Assembly (NCBI RefSeq): GCF_947077765.1
Contig: NZ_CAMTTF010000003.1
Span: forward strand, 558,001 to 622,000
Direction: 5' to 3'
Origin: Salinibacter grassmerensis
Lineage (GTDB): Bacteria > Bacteroidota > Rhodothermia > Rhodothermales > Salinibacteraceae
DNA length: 64,000 nucleotides
The notes below the pieces were generated by a model that was given only the letters and a program-made list of their open reading frames with translations, searched no databases and was not told where the DNA came from. Within the stretch, counting starts at the first letter, position 1. Each line of letters begins with the position of its first letter. Below, in pieces: positions 44,441-52,907 of the stretch. The position numbers were made by a program, and so were the translations under genes.

Positions 44441-44482
44441 ACTTGTGGTTCTCCATTTGTCGTTCTCCACTGCCGATTCCCT
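44441..44482. repeat. 14-bp (2x7) tandem repeat before the efflux operon
   Basis: Three units of 14 bp: ACTTGTGGTTCTCC (44441), ATTTGTCGTTCTCC (44455) and ACTGCCGATTCCCT (44469). Each splits into two heptads. The array begins about 70 bp upstream of the His-rich protein start codon (44372), in the probable promoter or leader. Confidence 0.7.
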
Positions 44483-45018
44483 GTGCCGCTGCCACCGCTA
44501 GTGGGGTCACTCGAAGGACTCGAAGAACGGCCCACCAGGGAGGCCCTGCAGCCCGTCTCATCCGTAGAAGGTGAGTCGGAACTGGATATTCCCACAGGAA
44601 GCCGCTCGCGAGAGGCCAATAATCAGCCGGTCGACTGGCAAGCGGCGGTCGGCCGCGCGCGAACCTCACACCACGGGTTCGGTGACACGGGTCCGCGGAG
44701 CAGGCAAATTTCTGGCATCGCATAACCCGGTTTGATGCCATCAAGGGGTGGCTTCGGGCCGTGGCTCCAGACAACTCTGCCTTCCCAAAAGCCGATGCGG
44801 GTAGTACGCCCCGCCGTGCAGCCAGCTCCTGCGAGGGGATCGAGACTACTGCTTACACACTGAATTGAGTAGGGCAGGTGCTCCATCAGGCGGGCCCCGA
44901 AGACACGCGGAGCCCCCGATTGGGTCCGTCTACGCAGCTGCGGCTTTCTCGTCCAGTGAAGACACGCCGGTGACGACACATCCCCCCAAGGACTCTTCTC
45001 CTGCAGGATCGCACCGTT

Positions 45019-45066
45019 GCAATGGAGCATGTTTGCAGTGGCGCATGTTCGGAGTGGCGCAGATCC
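45019..45066. repeat. 16-bp imperfect tandem repeat
   Basis: Units GCAATGGAGCATGTTT (45019), GCAGTGGCGCATGTTC (45035) and GGAGTGGCGCAGATCC (45051). They lie between the efflux operon and the receiver gene. No function is known. Confidence 0.65.
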
Positions 45067-45159
45067 TATCCTGGCCTTCCTCGTCGTTGGTTCCCCCTAT
45101 TGCTCAGGTCCTTCTTCACCACTAGCGACTTCTTTCTGCGGAGGCTTCCTCGCTCCCTA

Positions 45160-45624
45160 CTACTGCAGACCTGTCCTGCAGGCATCTGCAGGCCGAAGGG
45201 CGCGCCGGAGCGCCCCCACCAGTTCCTCCCGGCGGAATGGCTTACTCACATGCCCATCGAACCCCTCCGCGAGAAGTGCTCTCCGTTCTTCCCGACGCGC
45301 GTAGGTCGTAAGTGCCACCGCCGGGGCCGACTCGGCCAGCCCGAAGTCTTGAAGTAGGTGGAGCAATTCCACTCCATCTCGCCCACCGGGGAGCCGGATG
45401 TCCAGCAGAAACAGGTCCGGCTGACTGTCGCAAAACACCGGCTCCCTGTTCCCGGACTCCCGCTCCCCATCACCAGGCTCCTCGTTCCCGAGAACGGCCA
45501 GCGCCTCCCCCGCACTTCCGGCGGAGACGACCTCAAAAGTCCCCTCCAGCGTCTTCTCCAACAGGAATCTCACCTCTCGGTCGTCGTCGACAAACAGAAT
45601 GGAGGGCAGGTCGGTCGAGCTCAT
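45160..45624 (-). CDS. Single-domain response regulator with an inserted loop
   Basis: 154 residues from ATG 45624 (the frame runs open to 45747 but the receiver starts here). The fold is a CheY receiver: ILFVDDDREVRFLLEKTLEG, the phospho-acceptor Asp in DLFLLDIRLPGG, Thr in VALTTYARREE and Lys in HVSKPFRREE. Between alpha-2 and beta-3 there is an extra loop (NEEPGDGERESGNREPVF) encoded by heptad repeats. There is no output domain. It follows the giant kinase gene by 287 bp on the same strand and is the probable partner. A GGGCTC/GAGCCC hairpin lies at 45645-45664, just ahead of the start. Confidence 0.9.
   Translation of the reverse strand: MSSTDLPSILFVDDDREVRFLLEKTLEGTFEVVSAGSAGEALAVLGNEEPGDGERESGNREPVFCDSQPDLFLLDIRLPGGRDGVELLHLLQDFGLAESAPAVALTTYARREERRALLAEGFDGHVSKPFRREELVGALRRALRPADACRTGLQ
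45440..45490. repeat. Heptad repeats inside the receiver gene
   Basis: The plus strand here reads as a run of about seven imperfect heptads of the type xxTTCCC or xxCTCCC (for example CTGTTCCC, GGACTCC, CGCTCCC, AGGCTCC). The period of 7 is not a multiple of 3, so the encoded loop is not a simple peptide repeat, unlike the 15-bp arrays. The receiver fold around it is intact. Confidence 0.7.
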
Positions 45625-45911
45625 ACGGATGGACGTGCGTGAATGGGCTCGTGTAGGTGAGCCCGTGTGGGTGGGATGTTCGGATGAGCGTACTCCAACA
45701 GGTTCACTCAGCGGCCGCCTGTCGCTTTGACCGAAGGTACCCTTCAAAAGCCTCGTTTAAAAGTCACTTTTCAAACGCGCCAATAGCAGATCCCAATGGC
45801 AAGTGCAACAGCAGAACGCTCGGCACAGCAGCAGGCGGGCAGGGGGGCGAGAACAAAAAAGACGAACGAAGCGCAGGGAGTGCCTCGCAGCCCAAGGTGC
45901 CCTTCAGGAGC

Positions 45912-48900
45912 TCAGGCCGTCTCGGCCTGCCTGGCCAGCGGAAGCCGGACGGTCACCCGCGTCCCTTCCCCTTCCGCGGTGTCCACCTCGATCGTGCCGC
46001 CCATCTGCTGGGCCGCCTCCCGGGTCACCGCCAGGCCAATGCCGGTGCCCTCGTACTCCCGGCTCCAGCCCTCCGACGCCTGCCGGAACGGCTCGAACAG
46101 GCTCTCCGCCGCCTCCGGGTCCATCCCGATGCCGGTATCCTCCACCTCCAACACCGCCGCCGCCGCTCCCGTGGTCGCTTCCATGGCCGCCTGGCCCTTC
46201 TCCTGGCCGTTCTCCTCTTGGCCCTCCTCCTTTCGGCTCTCCTCCTGGCCGTTTTCCCGGTAGGTCCCCTCCTGGTAGGTCCGCACCCGAACGGTCCCCT
46301 CCTCGGTGTACTTGATCGCGTTGGACAGGAGGTTGCGAAGCACGATCTGCACGCCCCCCTCGTCGGCCTCGGCGGTGGCTGCGGGGCTGGTCTTCAGTTC
46401 CAGACCAACGCCTTTCTCCTCCGCCCTCGCTCGAAGTTCATCGGCGGCCCGGCAGGCCTGATCTTCCAGAGAAACCGGCCTGGACTCCATCTCCATCTGC
46501 CCGGCCTCCAGCTTGGACAAGTTCAAGACCCCCTCCAGGGTCTTCAGTAGGCGCTTCCCGCCCTGCTCGATCAAGTCTGCATACTTCGGGAGGGGACTGC
46601 CTCCCGGAAGCTCCAACTCGGCGAACTCGGTGCCGATCGCCTCCGCGAAGCCGATGATCGAGGTCAGCGGCGTGCGGATCTCGTGGCTCATGTTCGCGAG
46701 CATCGAAGATTTAAGCCGGGCGGCCTCCTCCGCCTCTTGTCTTGCCTCTTCAGCTCTGTCTTTTGCCACGAGAAGCTCGTCCTCTCGCTCGAGACGGTCC
46801 AGCACGAGGGCGGCGTAGCCCGCCAATACCTCCAGCAGGCGCAAGTCGAACGCCTCGACTCCCCCAGCCTCGAAGCTCCCGACCGAGATGAGGCCCCGTC
46901 CGCCCATCGGCACGTACGCTGTCGCCCGAATGTCCCCACGGTCCATTGCCTCCAACTCGGCAGAAAGATCCTCGAAGGCCCGCGTCTCTCCGGATCGGTA
47001 CGCCTCGGCCGCAGGCGTGTCCCCGTCGGTGTCGTAGGAGGGGCGCTCGGGCATTCGCTCCTTCACGACACCTGGCACGTGGGTAGGCACGAGCTCACCG
47101 CCCCTGGCGAGGCGGACGGTCGTGGCCTGGTAGCCAAGCGCCTGGCGGACAAGGCCTGCCAGCCGGGCACTCAAGTCCTCCGGGTCTTCGGCCTGAAGCA
47201 AGTGGTTGGTGGCTTCGTAGAGGCCCCCAAGCTTTTCCTGCCGCTCTTGGAGGGCCTCTTCTCGCTCTTTCCGTTCGGTGATTTCGATCCCAAAAGCAGC
47301 CACGCTTTCAACTTCGCCATCAAGGCCGGTCACGGGACTGTGCACGCGGAGGTAATGGGTTTGCCCTTCTTCAGTCTCTATTCGCTCCTCTAGCTCGGCG
47401 ACCTGTTTTTCCCGAGCAGCCGCCCGAATCGCCCGGTCCCGGCGCTTCCCGAGTTCTGGGTCCAGGGTTCCTCGCTCCCGGCAGTACTCCTCGTTGGTGC
47501 GCCCGAGAATCCACTCTCGAACCTCCGGGTCCTGCACGGACTGAGAGTTCACGTACTCAAATTCTGCCTCGGGGCTAAAGACGGCTAGATCGATCGGCGT
47601 TTGCTCTAGGATCTGCTCGTAGAAGTTTTTGGTGCTTCGAAGCTCCTCTTGCGTATCGCGGAGGGCCTGTTCTCGCTCCTTCCGCCCGGTGATGTCCTGA
47701 ATCGTCCCTCGGACCCTGGCGACTTTGCCCTCCTCGTCTTCGCCTTCCCACTGTGGCTTGCCCCGGGTGCGAACCCACCGTTCCTCGCCTGTCTCGGTCA
47801 CCAGACGAGCCTCGATATCGTAGGGCTCTCCGTCCTCGACCGCCGCAGCCAGTGCCTCTCGAAGCACCGGGCGATCGTCGGGGTGGTATGCCTCGATCGC
47901 ATCCTCCGCCGACTGGTCCGGGCCACTCGGATCCCCGTACCCGTAAATCCGGTGCACCTCGTCGGTCCACGTCACCTCACCGGACGCGACGTCGTACTCC
48001 CAGGCGCCGACGCTGGCAATCTCTTGGGCCCGCTCGAACAGGTCGTTCTGCCGCTCTAGCTCCTCCTTCCGGCGCTTCTGATCGGTGATGTCTTGGGAAA
48101 ACACAATCCCTGAGGTTACTGTCCCGTCCTCCCCCCGCACCGGAAGGGTCTGGACGCGGTAGTGGCGGCCCTTGTATTCCTGCTCAAATTCCGCCCGCTC
48201 CCCCTCCAGCGCCCGGCGGTAATGCCGCTCTTGCTCGCGGGCGAGCTTTTCGGGCAGGATGTCGCGAGGCCCGGCCCCGATGATGTCCTCCGGATCGCCC
48301 AGCACGCCGATCTTTTCCCCTCCGGCGAGCATGTAGCGGAGGTCTCGGCCGAAGAGGTAGGCCCCCCCATCCGGAAAATGCTCGATCAAGGTCTGATACC
48401 TTCTCTTCGCCCTGCGGAGAGACTTCTCCCGCTCTTTCCGCTCGGTCGTTACCTCGAAGTAGATAGCGAGCCCCCCGCCCTCGTTTGGGTACACCTGTTC
48501 GGCAAACCACTCGCCCAGGCCCGCATAGTATTCTTCAACTTCCGCCGGTTCCCTAGACTGCATCACCTCCCGGTAGGCCTCCTCAAATTCGGTTCCTTCC
48601 AGCCCCCCGAACACCTCCCAGACGCTTTTCCCGAGCATCTCCTCCTCACCCATTCCGTAGATCTTCTCGGCCTGGTCGTTGACCAGCGTGACCCGCCACT
48701 CCTCGTCCACTTCAATGATGCCGTCGGTAACCCGCCGGATGACCTCCTGCCGGCGGCGCTCCTCCTCCTTCCGCCCGGTGATGTCCTGGAGGGCACCGGC
48801 CACCTCCGTGACCTCTTCGCCCTTCATCTCGGCGCCGTTCGTTTCAACGCCGTTCGTCTCGGCTGGGGCACCGACGGAACGGACCCACCGCCGGTTTCCC

Positions 48901-51626
48901 TCCGCAGTCTCGATCTGAAGCTCCAGGTCGTAAGCCTCCCCCTCCTCAGTCAGCGCTTCTGTTGCTTCTGTTATTTTCTCCTTTGACTCCGGCGTGTAGA
49001 ACTCAAGGCCCGCCTCCAGGCTCACCTCCGCGGAGGGGTCCATCTCGTAAATCTCGTAGATCTTCTCCGACCAGGACACCTCTCCGGTCTGGAGATTCGC
49101 CTCCCACGCCCCGGCCAACCGCTGGGTCTGCTCCAAGAGGCTCTTCTGGCGGCGGAGCTCGCGTTTGCGCCGCCGCTCTTCGGTCACGTCTCGGGTCGTC
49201 CCGACGATCTGGCGCACCTCCCCCTCCACGATCACCGGCGCGATGCAGGTCGTCCAGTAGGTCATTGTCCCCTCCAGGGGCACCTCCTCTTCGTAGGTGA
49301 GCGGCTCTCGCTCGCGGGCGCACTTTCGGTATTTCTCCTCGATCTCCGCCCCGATCTCTTCCCCGAACACGTCCTGAGGGGACCGCCCGCAGAGATCCCC
49401 GCTACTGAGCCCGGTCTTTTTCTCGAAGGCAGGATTGATGCGCCGGACGGAGAATTCTTGGGTCTTCTCTTCACCTGAAAACTCTTCACTTACGGCTTCC
49501 CCGCCTGCAGCCTCCTTGCCCGCAGTCTCTGCGCCTGCGGCATCTGCGCTGTCTGTCACGTCTTCAGGCTCCACGTCGATGAGAAAGAGCGCGTCCTGCG
49601 CGTTTTGAAACAGCGTCTCGGCCTGCTGGAGGCGCCGCTCCCGCCGCTTCTGGCCGGTGATGTCGGTGTAGATGGAGAAGATCTCCGGCGGACCCTCCGC
49701 TGGCTGCCGCCCGGCTACCTGTAGCCGAAAGTCTCTGATCTCCCCACTGGCCGTCCTCCTGCGGACCTGGTGCTCGGACGGCTCCTCCTCTAGGGCTCGC
49801 CGGTCGATCTCGGCGGCCGCCTCCCGCCGGCCCGGCGGCACCAGGAGATCGTTCAGGTCCTGACCCTCTAGGTCCTTCCCTTCCAGATGTTTTCCCTCCA
49901 GGTCCCTTTCCTCTGAGTCCTGGCCTTCTGCTTCTTCCTGGCCGGCGCCGAAGGTCTTGACGAAAGCAGGGTTGGCCTCCTCAACGGTGGCCTTCCCGCC
50001 TTCCGCCCGGCACCGCACGATCGGGGACGGAAGGCTCTCGAAGAGCGTCTCCAGCCGGTCTCGCTCCCGCCGGAGCTTCCGCTCTGCTTCCTTTCGCTCG
50101 GTGACGTCCAGAAGCAGGCCCCGGAACAGGAGGGCCAGGTTCCCCTCATCCGCCTTTGAGGATTCGCCTGCCTCTAAGATCTCCGGCTGCGCAGACCCAA
50201 GAATCCACATCCGCTCTCCTCCCGACCGCTCGAACGGAAACTCCTGCTTCCACTCCGACCGGCCTTCTACCGACTCCTGCACTGACGTCAGGAACGCCTC
50301 CCTGTGACCCTCCGGGATGCGGCCTACGAACCGCTCGTATGACTGGCCGGGCCCGGAGGAAAGGCCGAGAAACGACTCGGCCCTCGCGCCTACGAACTCG
50401 ATGGAGCGTTCCCCGCCCGGGCCCGCCCGGAGCTCGAACGTCACGCCCGGCATGCTGTCGGAGATCGATTCCAAGCGGGAGGCCTGCTCCCGGCGCCGCA
50501 GCTCCTGCTCGGTCACGTCCTGTAGCGTCACGAGCCGACTGGCCGACGAGCGGCCAGCCGACAGGCGGTCTTCGCCCCGGCGGGCCACCGTTTCTACCGG
50601 CCGAACGTACCGGGCCTCTCCCTCGGTGCCGGTTACCTCCAGCACGTCTCCCTCCGGCACATTTCCTCCTGCTTTGCCCTCCCCTATTTCTTCCTTCCCC
50701 GGAAGATCTCTGTTCTCCTCCGCCCCCCTGCCCAGCGCCTCCGACAGCTCCGGCAGCGCCTCCTCCAGTAGCGTTCCTTCCAGGCGCCCCCCCTCCAGGT
50801 GCCTCTGGGCCGCTTTCTCTTGAAGGGCTGGAAAAAGCCGGGCCGCCGCCTGATTGTAGTTCCGAATCCGTCCGCCCCCTGACAGTAGCAGGCTCGGCCG
50901 CTCCGCCCGCCCGGCCTGGCTGGTCTCCTCTAGCTGCCCATCCCTCAGGGCCAGGGCCCCGAGGGCAAACGCCGCCACCCCCACCGGCTCGTGGCTGAGG
51001 TCCAGTAGGTACCCTCCCCCGGCGTACCCGATTGCATTGGCCCCGAGCGGCAGGGCCGTCAGCGCGAACAGGCCCGCCAGCTTCCGTCCCCCCACCCTTG
51101 CCTGCCGCAGCGGCTCGGACAGCATGAAAAAACCCACCGCCGCCAGGGCATAGGAAAGCCCCGCAGTTCCCCAGTAGATCCCGTGGTGGTCCACCGCAAG
51201 ATGACGGAACGGACTCGCCCCCCATTCGACCGAAAAGTACAGGCCGTGCCACCGGTTGGTCAGCTTCGCCAGCGTGACAACCGTAAAGACAGCAGCCCCG
51301 GCCCAGCGGGCGCCTCGGCTCCGGTGCAGCGAGCGGCCGCTGTAGGCGGAGCAGAGCCAAAGCCAGGTAAAGACCGTCCCGAAGCCAATGGTCAGGCCCG
51401 CCTCGTAGAAGGCCGTCTTCAGGCCGAGCCCTGGGGAGAGAAGCACCCCAACGTGGCAAAGGGCCCACAGACCGCTGGTCACAAGTAGACCGATCAGTCC
51501 CCGGCGCACGCCAGGAAGGGACACGCCCCGGGCCCGGAAGGCACTGGCCAGGCAGCCGGCCGCCGCGGCCGCGAAGACGAGCAGGTATAGCGGATATGCC
51601 GGGCCTCCGAAAAACAATGCGTCCAT
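45912..51626 (-). CDS. Giant 7TM-nine PAS-GAF sensor histidine kinase
   Basis: 1904 residues from ATG 51626. The first 230 residues are a 7-helix membrane sensor (AYPLYLLVFAAAAAGCLASA and following helices), resembling the HisKA-7TM region common in haloarchaea. Then come about nine PAS/PAC units, counted by PAC ends such as DVTERKEAERK, DITGQKRRERR, DVTEERRRKRE, DITGRKEEERR, VTTERKEREKS, DITDQKRRKEE, DITGRKEREQA and EITERKEREEA. A GAF domain (YEATNHLLQAEDPEDLSARL on) spans about residues 1465-1610. The HisKA H-box is MLANMSHEIRTPLTSIIGF (His near 1648), and the HATPase has NLLSNAIKYTEEG, DTGIGMDPEA and YEGTGIGLAVTREA. It should signal through the receiver at 45160. Low-complexity inserts (three arrays, listed apart) interrupt PAS units and the ATPase lid. 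Confidence 0.93.
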   Translation of the reverse strand: MDALFFGGPAYPLYLLVFAAAAAGCLASAFRARGVSLPGVRRGLIGLLVTSGLWALCHVGVLLSPGLGLKTAFYEAGLTIGFGTVFTWLWLCSAYSGRSLHRSRGARWAGAAVFTVVTLAKLTNRWHGLYFSVEWGASPFRHLAVDHHGIYWGTAGLSYALAAVGFFMLSEPLRQARVGGRKLAGLFALTALPLGANAIGYAGGGYLLDLSHEPVGVAAFALGALALRDGQLEETSQAGRAERPSLLLSGGGRIRNYNQAAARLFPALQEKAAQRHLEGGRLEGTLLEEALPELSEALGRGAEENRDLPGKEEIGEGKAGGNVPEGDVLEVTGTEGEARYVRPVETVARRGEDRLSAGRSSASRLVTLQDVTEQELRRREQASRLESISDSMPGVTFELRAGPGGERSIEFVGARAESFLGLSSGPGQSYERFVGRIPEGHREAFLTSVQESVEGRSEWKQEFPFERSGGERMWILGSAQPEILEAGESSKADEGNLALLFRGLLLDVTERKEAERKLRRERDRLETLFESLPSPIVRCRAEGGKATVEEANPAFVKTFGAGQEEAEGQDSEERDLEGKHLEGKDLEGQDLNDLLVPPGRREAAAEIDRRALEEEPSEHQVRRRTASGEIRDFRLQVAGRQPAEGPPEIFSIYTDITGQKRRERRLQQAETLFQNAQDALFLIDVEPEDVTDSADAAGAETAGKEAAGGEAVSEEFSGEEKTQEFSVRRINPAFEKKTGLSSGDLCGRSPQDVFGEEIGAEIEEKYRKCAREREPLTYEEEVPLEGTMTYWTTCIAPVIVEGEVRQIVGTTRDVTEERRRKRELRRQKSLLEQTQRLAGAWEANLQTGEVSWSEKIYEIYEMDPSAEVSLEAGLEFYTPESKEKITEATEALTEEGEAYDLELQIETAEGNRRWVRSVGAPAETNGVETNGAEMKGEEVTEVAGALQDITGRKEEERRRQEVIRRVTDGIIEVDEEWRVTLVNDQAEKIYGMGEEEMLGKSVWEVFGGLEGTEFEEAYREVMQSREPAEVEEYYAGLGEWFAEQVYPNEGGGLAIYFEVTTERKEREKSLRRAKRRYQTLIEHFPDGGAYLFGRDLRYMLAGGEKIGVLGDPEDIIGAGPRDILPEKLAREQERHYRRALEGERAEFEQEYKGRHYRVQTLPVRGEDGTVTSGIVFSQDITDQKRRKEELERQNDLFERAQEIASVGAWEYDVASGEVTWTDEVHRIYGYGDPSGPDQSAEDAIEAYHPDDRPVLREALAAAVEDGEPYDIEARLVTETGEERWVRTRGKPQWEGEDEEGKVARVRGTIQDITGRKEREQALRDTQEELRSTKNFYEQILEQTPIDLAVFSPEAEFEYVNSQSVQDPEVREWILGRTNEEYCRERGTLDPELGKRRDRAIRAAAREKQVAELEERIETEEGQTHYLRVHSPVTGLDGEVESVAAFGIEITERKEREEALQERQEKLGGLYEATNHLLQAEDPEDLSARLAGLVRQALGYQATTVRLARGGELVPTHVPGVVKERMPERPSYDTDGDTPAAEAYRSGETRAFEDLSAELEAMDRGDIRATAYVPMGGRGLISVGSFEAGGVEAFDLRLLEVLAGYAALVLDRLEREDELLVAKDRAEEARQEAEEAARLKSSMLANMSHEIRTPLTSIIGFAEAIGTEFAELELPGGSPLPKYADLIEQGGKRLLKTLEGVLNLSKLEAGQMEMESRPVSLEDQACRAADELRARAEEKGVGLELKTSPAATAEADEGGVQIVLRNLLSNAIKYTEEGTVRVRTYQEGTYRENGQEESRKEEGQEENGQEKGQAAMEATTGAAAAVLEVEDTGIGMDPEAAESLFEPFRQASEGWSREYEGTGIGLAVTREAAQQMGGTIEVDTAEGEGTRVTVRLPLARQAETA
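46185..46290. repeat. Repeat-built insert in the giant kinase ATPase domain
   Basis: Imperfect Gly/Glu/Gln-rich codons repeat between the N-box and G1 box of the kinase. The encoded stretch reads TYQEGTYRENGQEESRKEEG, then QEENGQEKGQAAMEATTG, before the fold resumes at VLEVEDTGIGM. Typical kinases have only a few residues here. The insert is in frame. Confidence 0.75.
49501..49560. repeat. 15-bp tandem repeat in a PAS unit of the giant kinase
   Basis: Four units of about 15 bp on the plus strand, among them GCCTGCAGCCTCCTT, GCCCGCAGTCTCTGC and GCCTGCGGCATCTGC. On the minus strand they encode a five-residue period (ADAAG, AETAG, KEAAG, GEAVS). The stretch is inserted in a PAS loop near residue 700 of the protein. 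Confidence 0.8.
49855..49915. repeat. 15-bp tandem repeat in an earlier PAS unit of the giant kinase
   Basis: Units of 15 bp that encode DLEGK, HLEGK, DLEGQ and related five-residue steps near residue 585. It is a hydrophilic insert in a PAS loop that other PAS units of the same protein lack. Confidence 0.8.
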
Positions 51627-51680
51627 TGAAGCGGAAGCGGGTTTGTTCTACGATGGAGCCGCCCACAGCGGAGTCTTTGT

Positions 51681-51750
51681 GCAGTCGACCACTGAGGGCA
51701 GTCGAGTGCTGAGGGCAGTTGCGTATCGGTGAGCAGTCGGTTACCAGTGA
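51681..51750. repeat. 17-18-bp degenerate tandem repeat before the giant kinase gene
   Basis: Four units starting with GCAGT: at 51681 and 51698 (17 bp each) and at 51715 and 51733 (18 bp each). The first two share GCAGTCGA and end in CTGAGG; the last two end in GTGA. The array starts 55 bp upstream of the kinase start codon, so it lies in the promoter or leader. Confidence 0.65.
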
Positions 51751-51856
51751 CCAGACAGTTCCCGGCAGAAAGTTGGCTCGCCGATAGGCATTTATTTATC
51801 GGCAGCCACCCGGAGGTCTGTAATCTAACCTGGAGGCCTCTGCCAACGGACGTCGA

Positions 51857-51936
51857 GCTGCCACTTGTCAGTGCTGCCACCTGTCGGGGCTATCACTTGG
51901 CAGTGCCATCGCCTGGTGGGGATGTCATCTTGGAAG
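51857..51936. repeat. 16-bp degenerate tandem repeat, five units
   Basis: Units GCTGCCACTTGTCAGT (51857), GCTGCCACCTGTCGGG (51873), GCTATCACTTGGCAGT (51889), GCCATCGCCTGGTGGG (51905) and GATGTCATCTTGGAAG (51921). They follow one another with no spacers and become weaker to the right. They sit between the giant kinase promoter and the recombinase remnant. Confidence 0.8.
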
Positions 51937-51957
51937 GGCTCTCGGCTGCCAGAACCT

Positions 51958-52203
51958 TCATTTTAGCCCACTGCCTGCGAGACGAGTTGTTTTAGTCCCC
52001 CGGTGCCTCCCCACTGCTGCCTTTTCGCCCACCGCCTCCTCGCTCATCGCCTCTTGGAGGGCTTCTTCCGCTCTAGGCCGCTTCGGCTCGTAGTAGCGCT
52101 GGGTCGTCTCCAGGGCCCTCGTGGCCGAGAAACTGCGGGAGGAACTCCCCTCCCGCATCTCGCTTTCCAGGGCGATTGCCGTCATGCCTGATATACTGAC
52201 CGT
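51958..52203 (-). pseudogene. C-terminal remnant of a tyrosine recombinase
   Basis: On the minus strand one frame reads RALETTQRYYEPKRPRAEEA, the end of a phage-type integrase with the catalytic Tyr. Just upstream the neighbouring frame reads DAGGEFLPQFLGHEGP, which is the conserved L-G-H box that belongs directly before it. The two halves are therefore joined by frameshifts. No earlier catalytic Arg box and no full-length gene are visible. It is a decayed integrase and marks a former mobile element in this region. Confidence 0.75.
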
Positions 52204-52316
52204 GTGCGGCAGGGACTTAGGGGAGACTCGCTACCGCCTGCACCAGTCTCGGGGCCCTGGCCGTGTCTCTCAGCCGGACGGAGACGATCTCGTCCTGTGC
52301 CCCGATCCAGCTTCAG

Positions 52317-52907
52317 TCACTCAGACTGGCCACTGGACCGGCGACCCGAGAGATGCGCACTCAACATCTCCAGAAGGCCGGTCGAATCCTCGGCCGCAAT
52401 GATGCCCGTGACCGTTCCTTCCGGTCCGACGAGGGTCAAGTTGGGGAGTCCCCGCACCTCCGTTGAGGCAGACTCGCTGGGCATGCGGGCGAACTTGCCG
52501 CCAAATTCCCCCATGAGTCCTCCGCTTGCGTATGCGTGGCTCCCCGGCATCTTCCGCTCCTCCAAAAACGCCATTGCCTCCGACTTGGGCCGGTCGAACG
52601 AGACGTTCAGGATGGCGAGCCTTTCCGAAGAGTAGCGCTGCCGCGCCTCCTGGAGGTCGGGAATTTTTTTGATGCAGGGCGCGCACCACGAGGCCCAGAG
52701 GTTCATCAGCACGTAGCGGCCCTCGAAGCTGGAAGGAGTGACGGCACGCCCCGAGTCCCGGAGCGCCTCGATCTGGAAGCCGGGCACCGGCTCTCCAACC
52801 TCGGCGGGCTCCGGTTGTGCTCGTGCTTCCAGTGGCGATAGGGCGAGTAGCGACGCGGCCGAAAGGACTAGAACCAAAGCCGGTGCTCTCAAGCAGTAGT
52901 GATGCAT
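52317..52907 (-). CDS. TlpA/ResA-like thioredoxin-family protein, secreted
   Basis: 196 residues. A signal peptide (LVLVLSAASLLALSPLEARA) is followed by the AhpC/TSA-like fold start PGFQIEALRDSGRAV and the redox motif YVLMNLWASWCAPCIKKIPDL (Cys-x-x-Cys). The insert FLEERKMPGSHAYASGGLMG and the cis-Pro region VRGLPNLTLVGPEG are typical of ResA/TlpA. It reduces disulfides outside the cytoplasm, possibly for cytochrome c maturation or for oxidative-stress repair. No ccd or ccm genes are near. The start at 52907 gives the signal peptide directly. Confidence 0.9.
   Translation of the reverse strand: MHHYCLRAPALVLVLSAASLLALSPLEARAQPEPAEVGEPVPGFQIEALRDSGRAVTPSSFEGRYVLMNLWASWCAPCIKKIPDLQEARQRYSSERLAILNVSFDRPKSEAMAFLEERKMPGSHAYASGGLMGEFGGKFARMPSESASTEVRGLPNLTLVGPEGTVTGIIAAEDSTGLLEMLSAHLSGRRSSGQSE

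Larger units (their letters stand above)
44373..45159. other. Intergenic region upstream of the efflux operon
   Basis: 787 bp without a convincing gene. It should hold the promoter of the efflux operon (leftward). It carries two tandem arrays listed separately, 44441-44482 and 45019-45066. The sequence CTGCAGG occurs several times. No MerR-like or CueR-like palindrome that I would trust is seen. Confidence 0.5.

Noticed and set aside
50146-51666. 506-residue minus-strand frame overlapping the giant kinase
   Set aside because: It is the neighbouring frame of the kinase on the same strand, Gly/Arg-rich, with no membrane helices where the kinase has seven.
51857-51936. CRISPR array
   Set aside because: The units are adjacent without spacers, only 16 bp long and degenerate; no cas gene is in the window.
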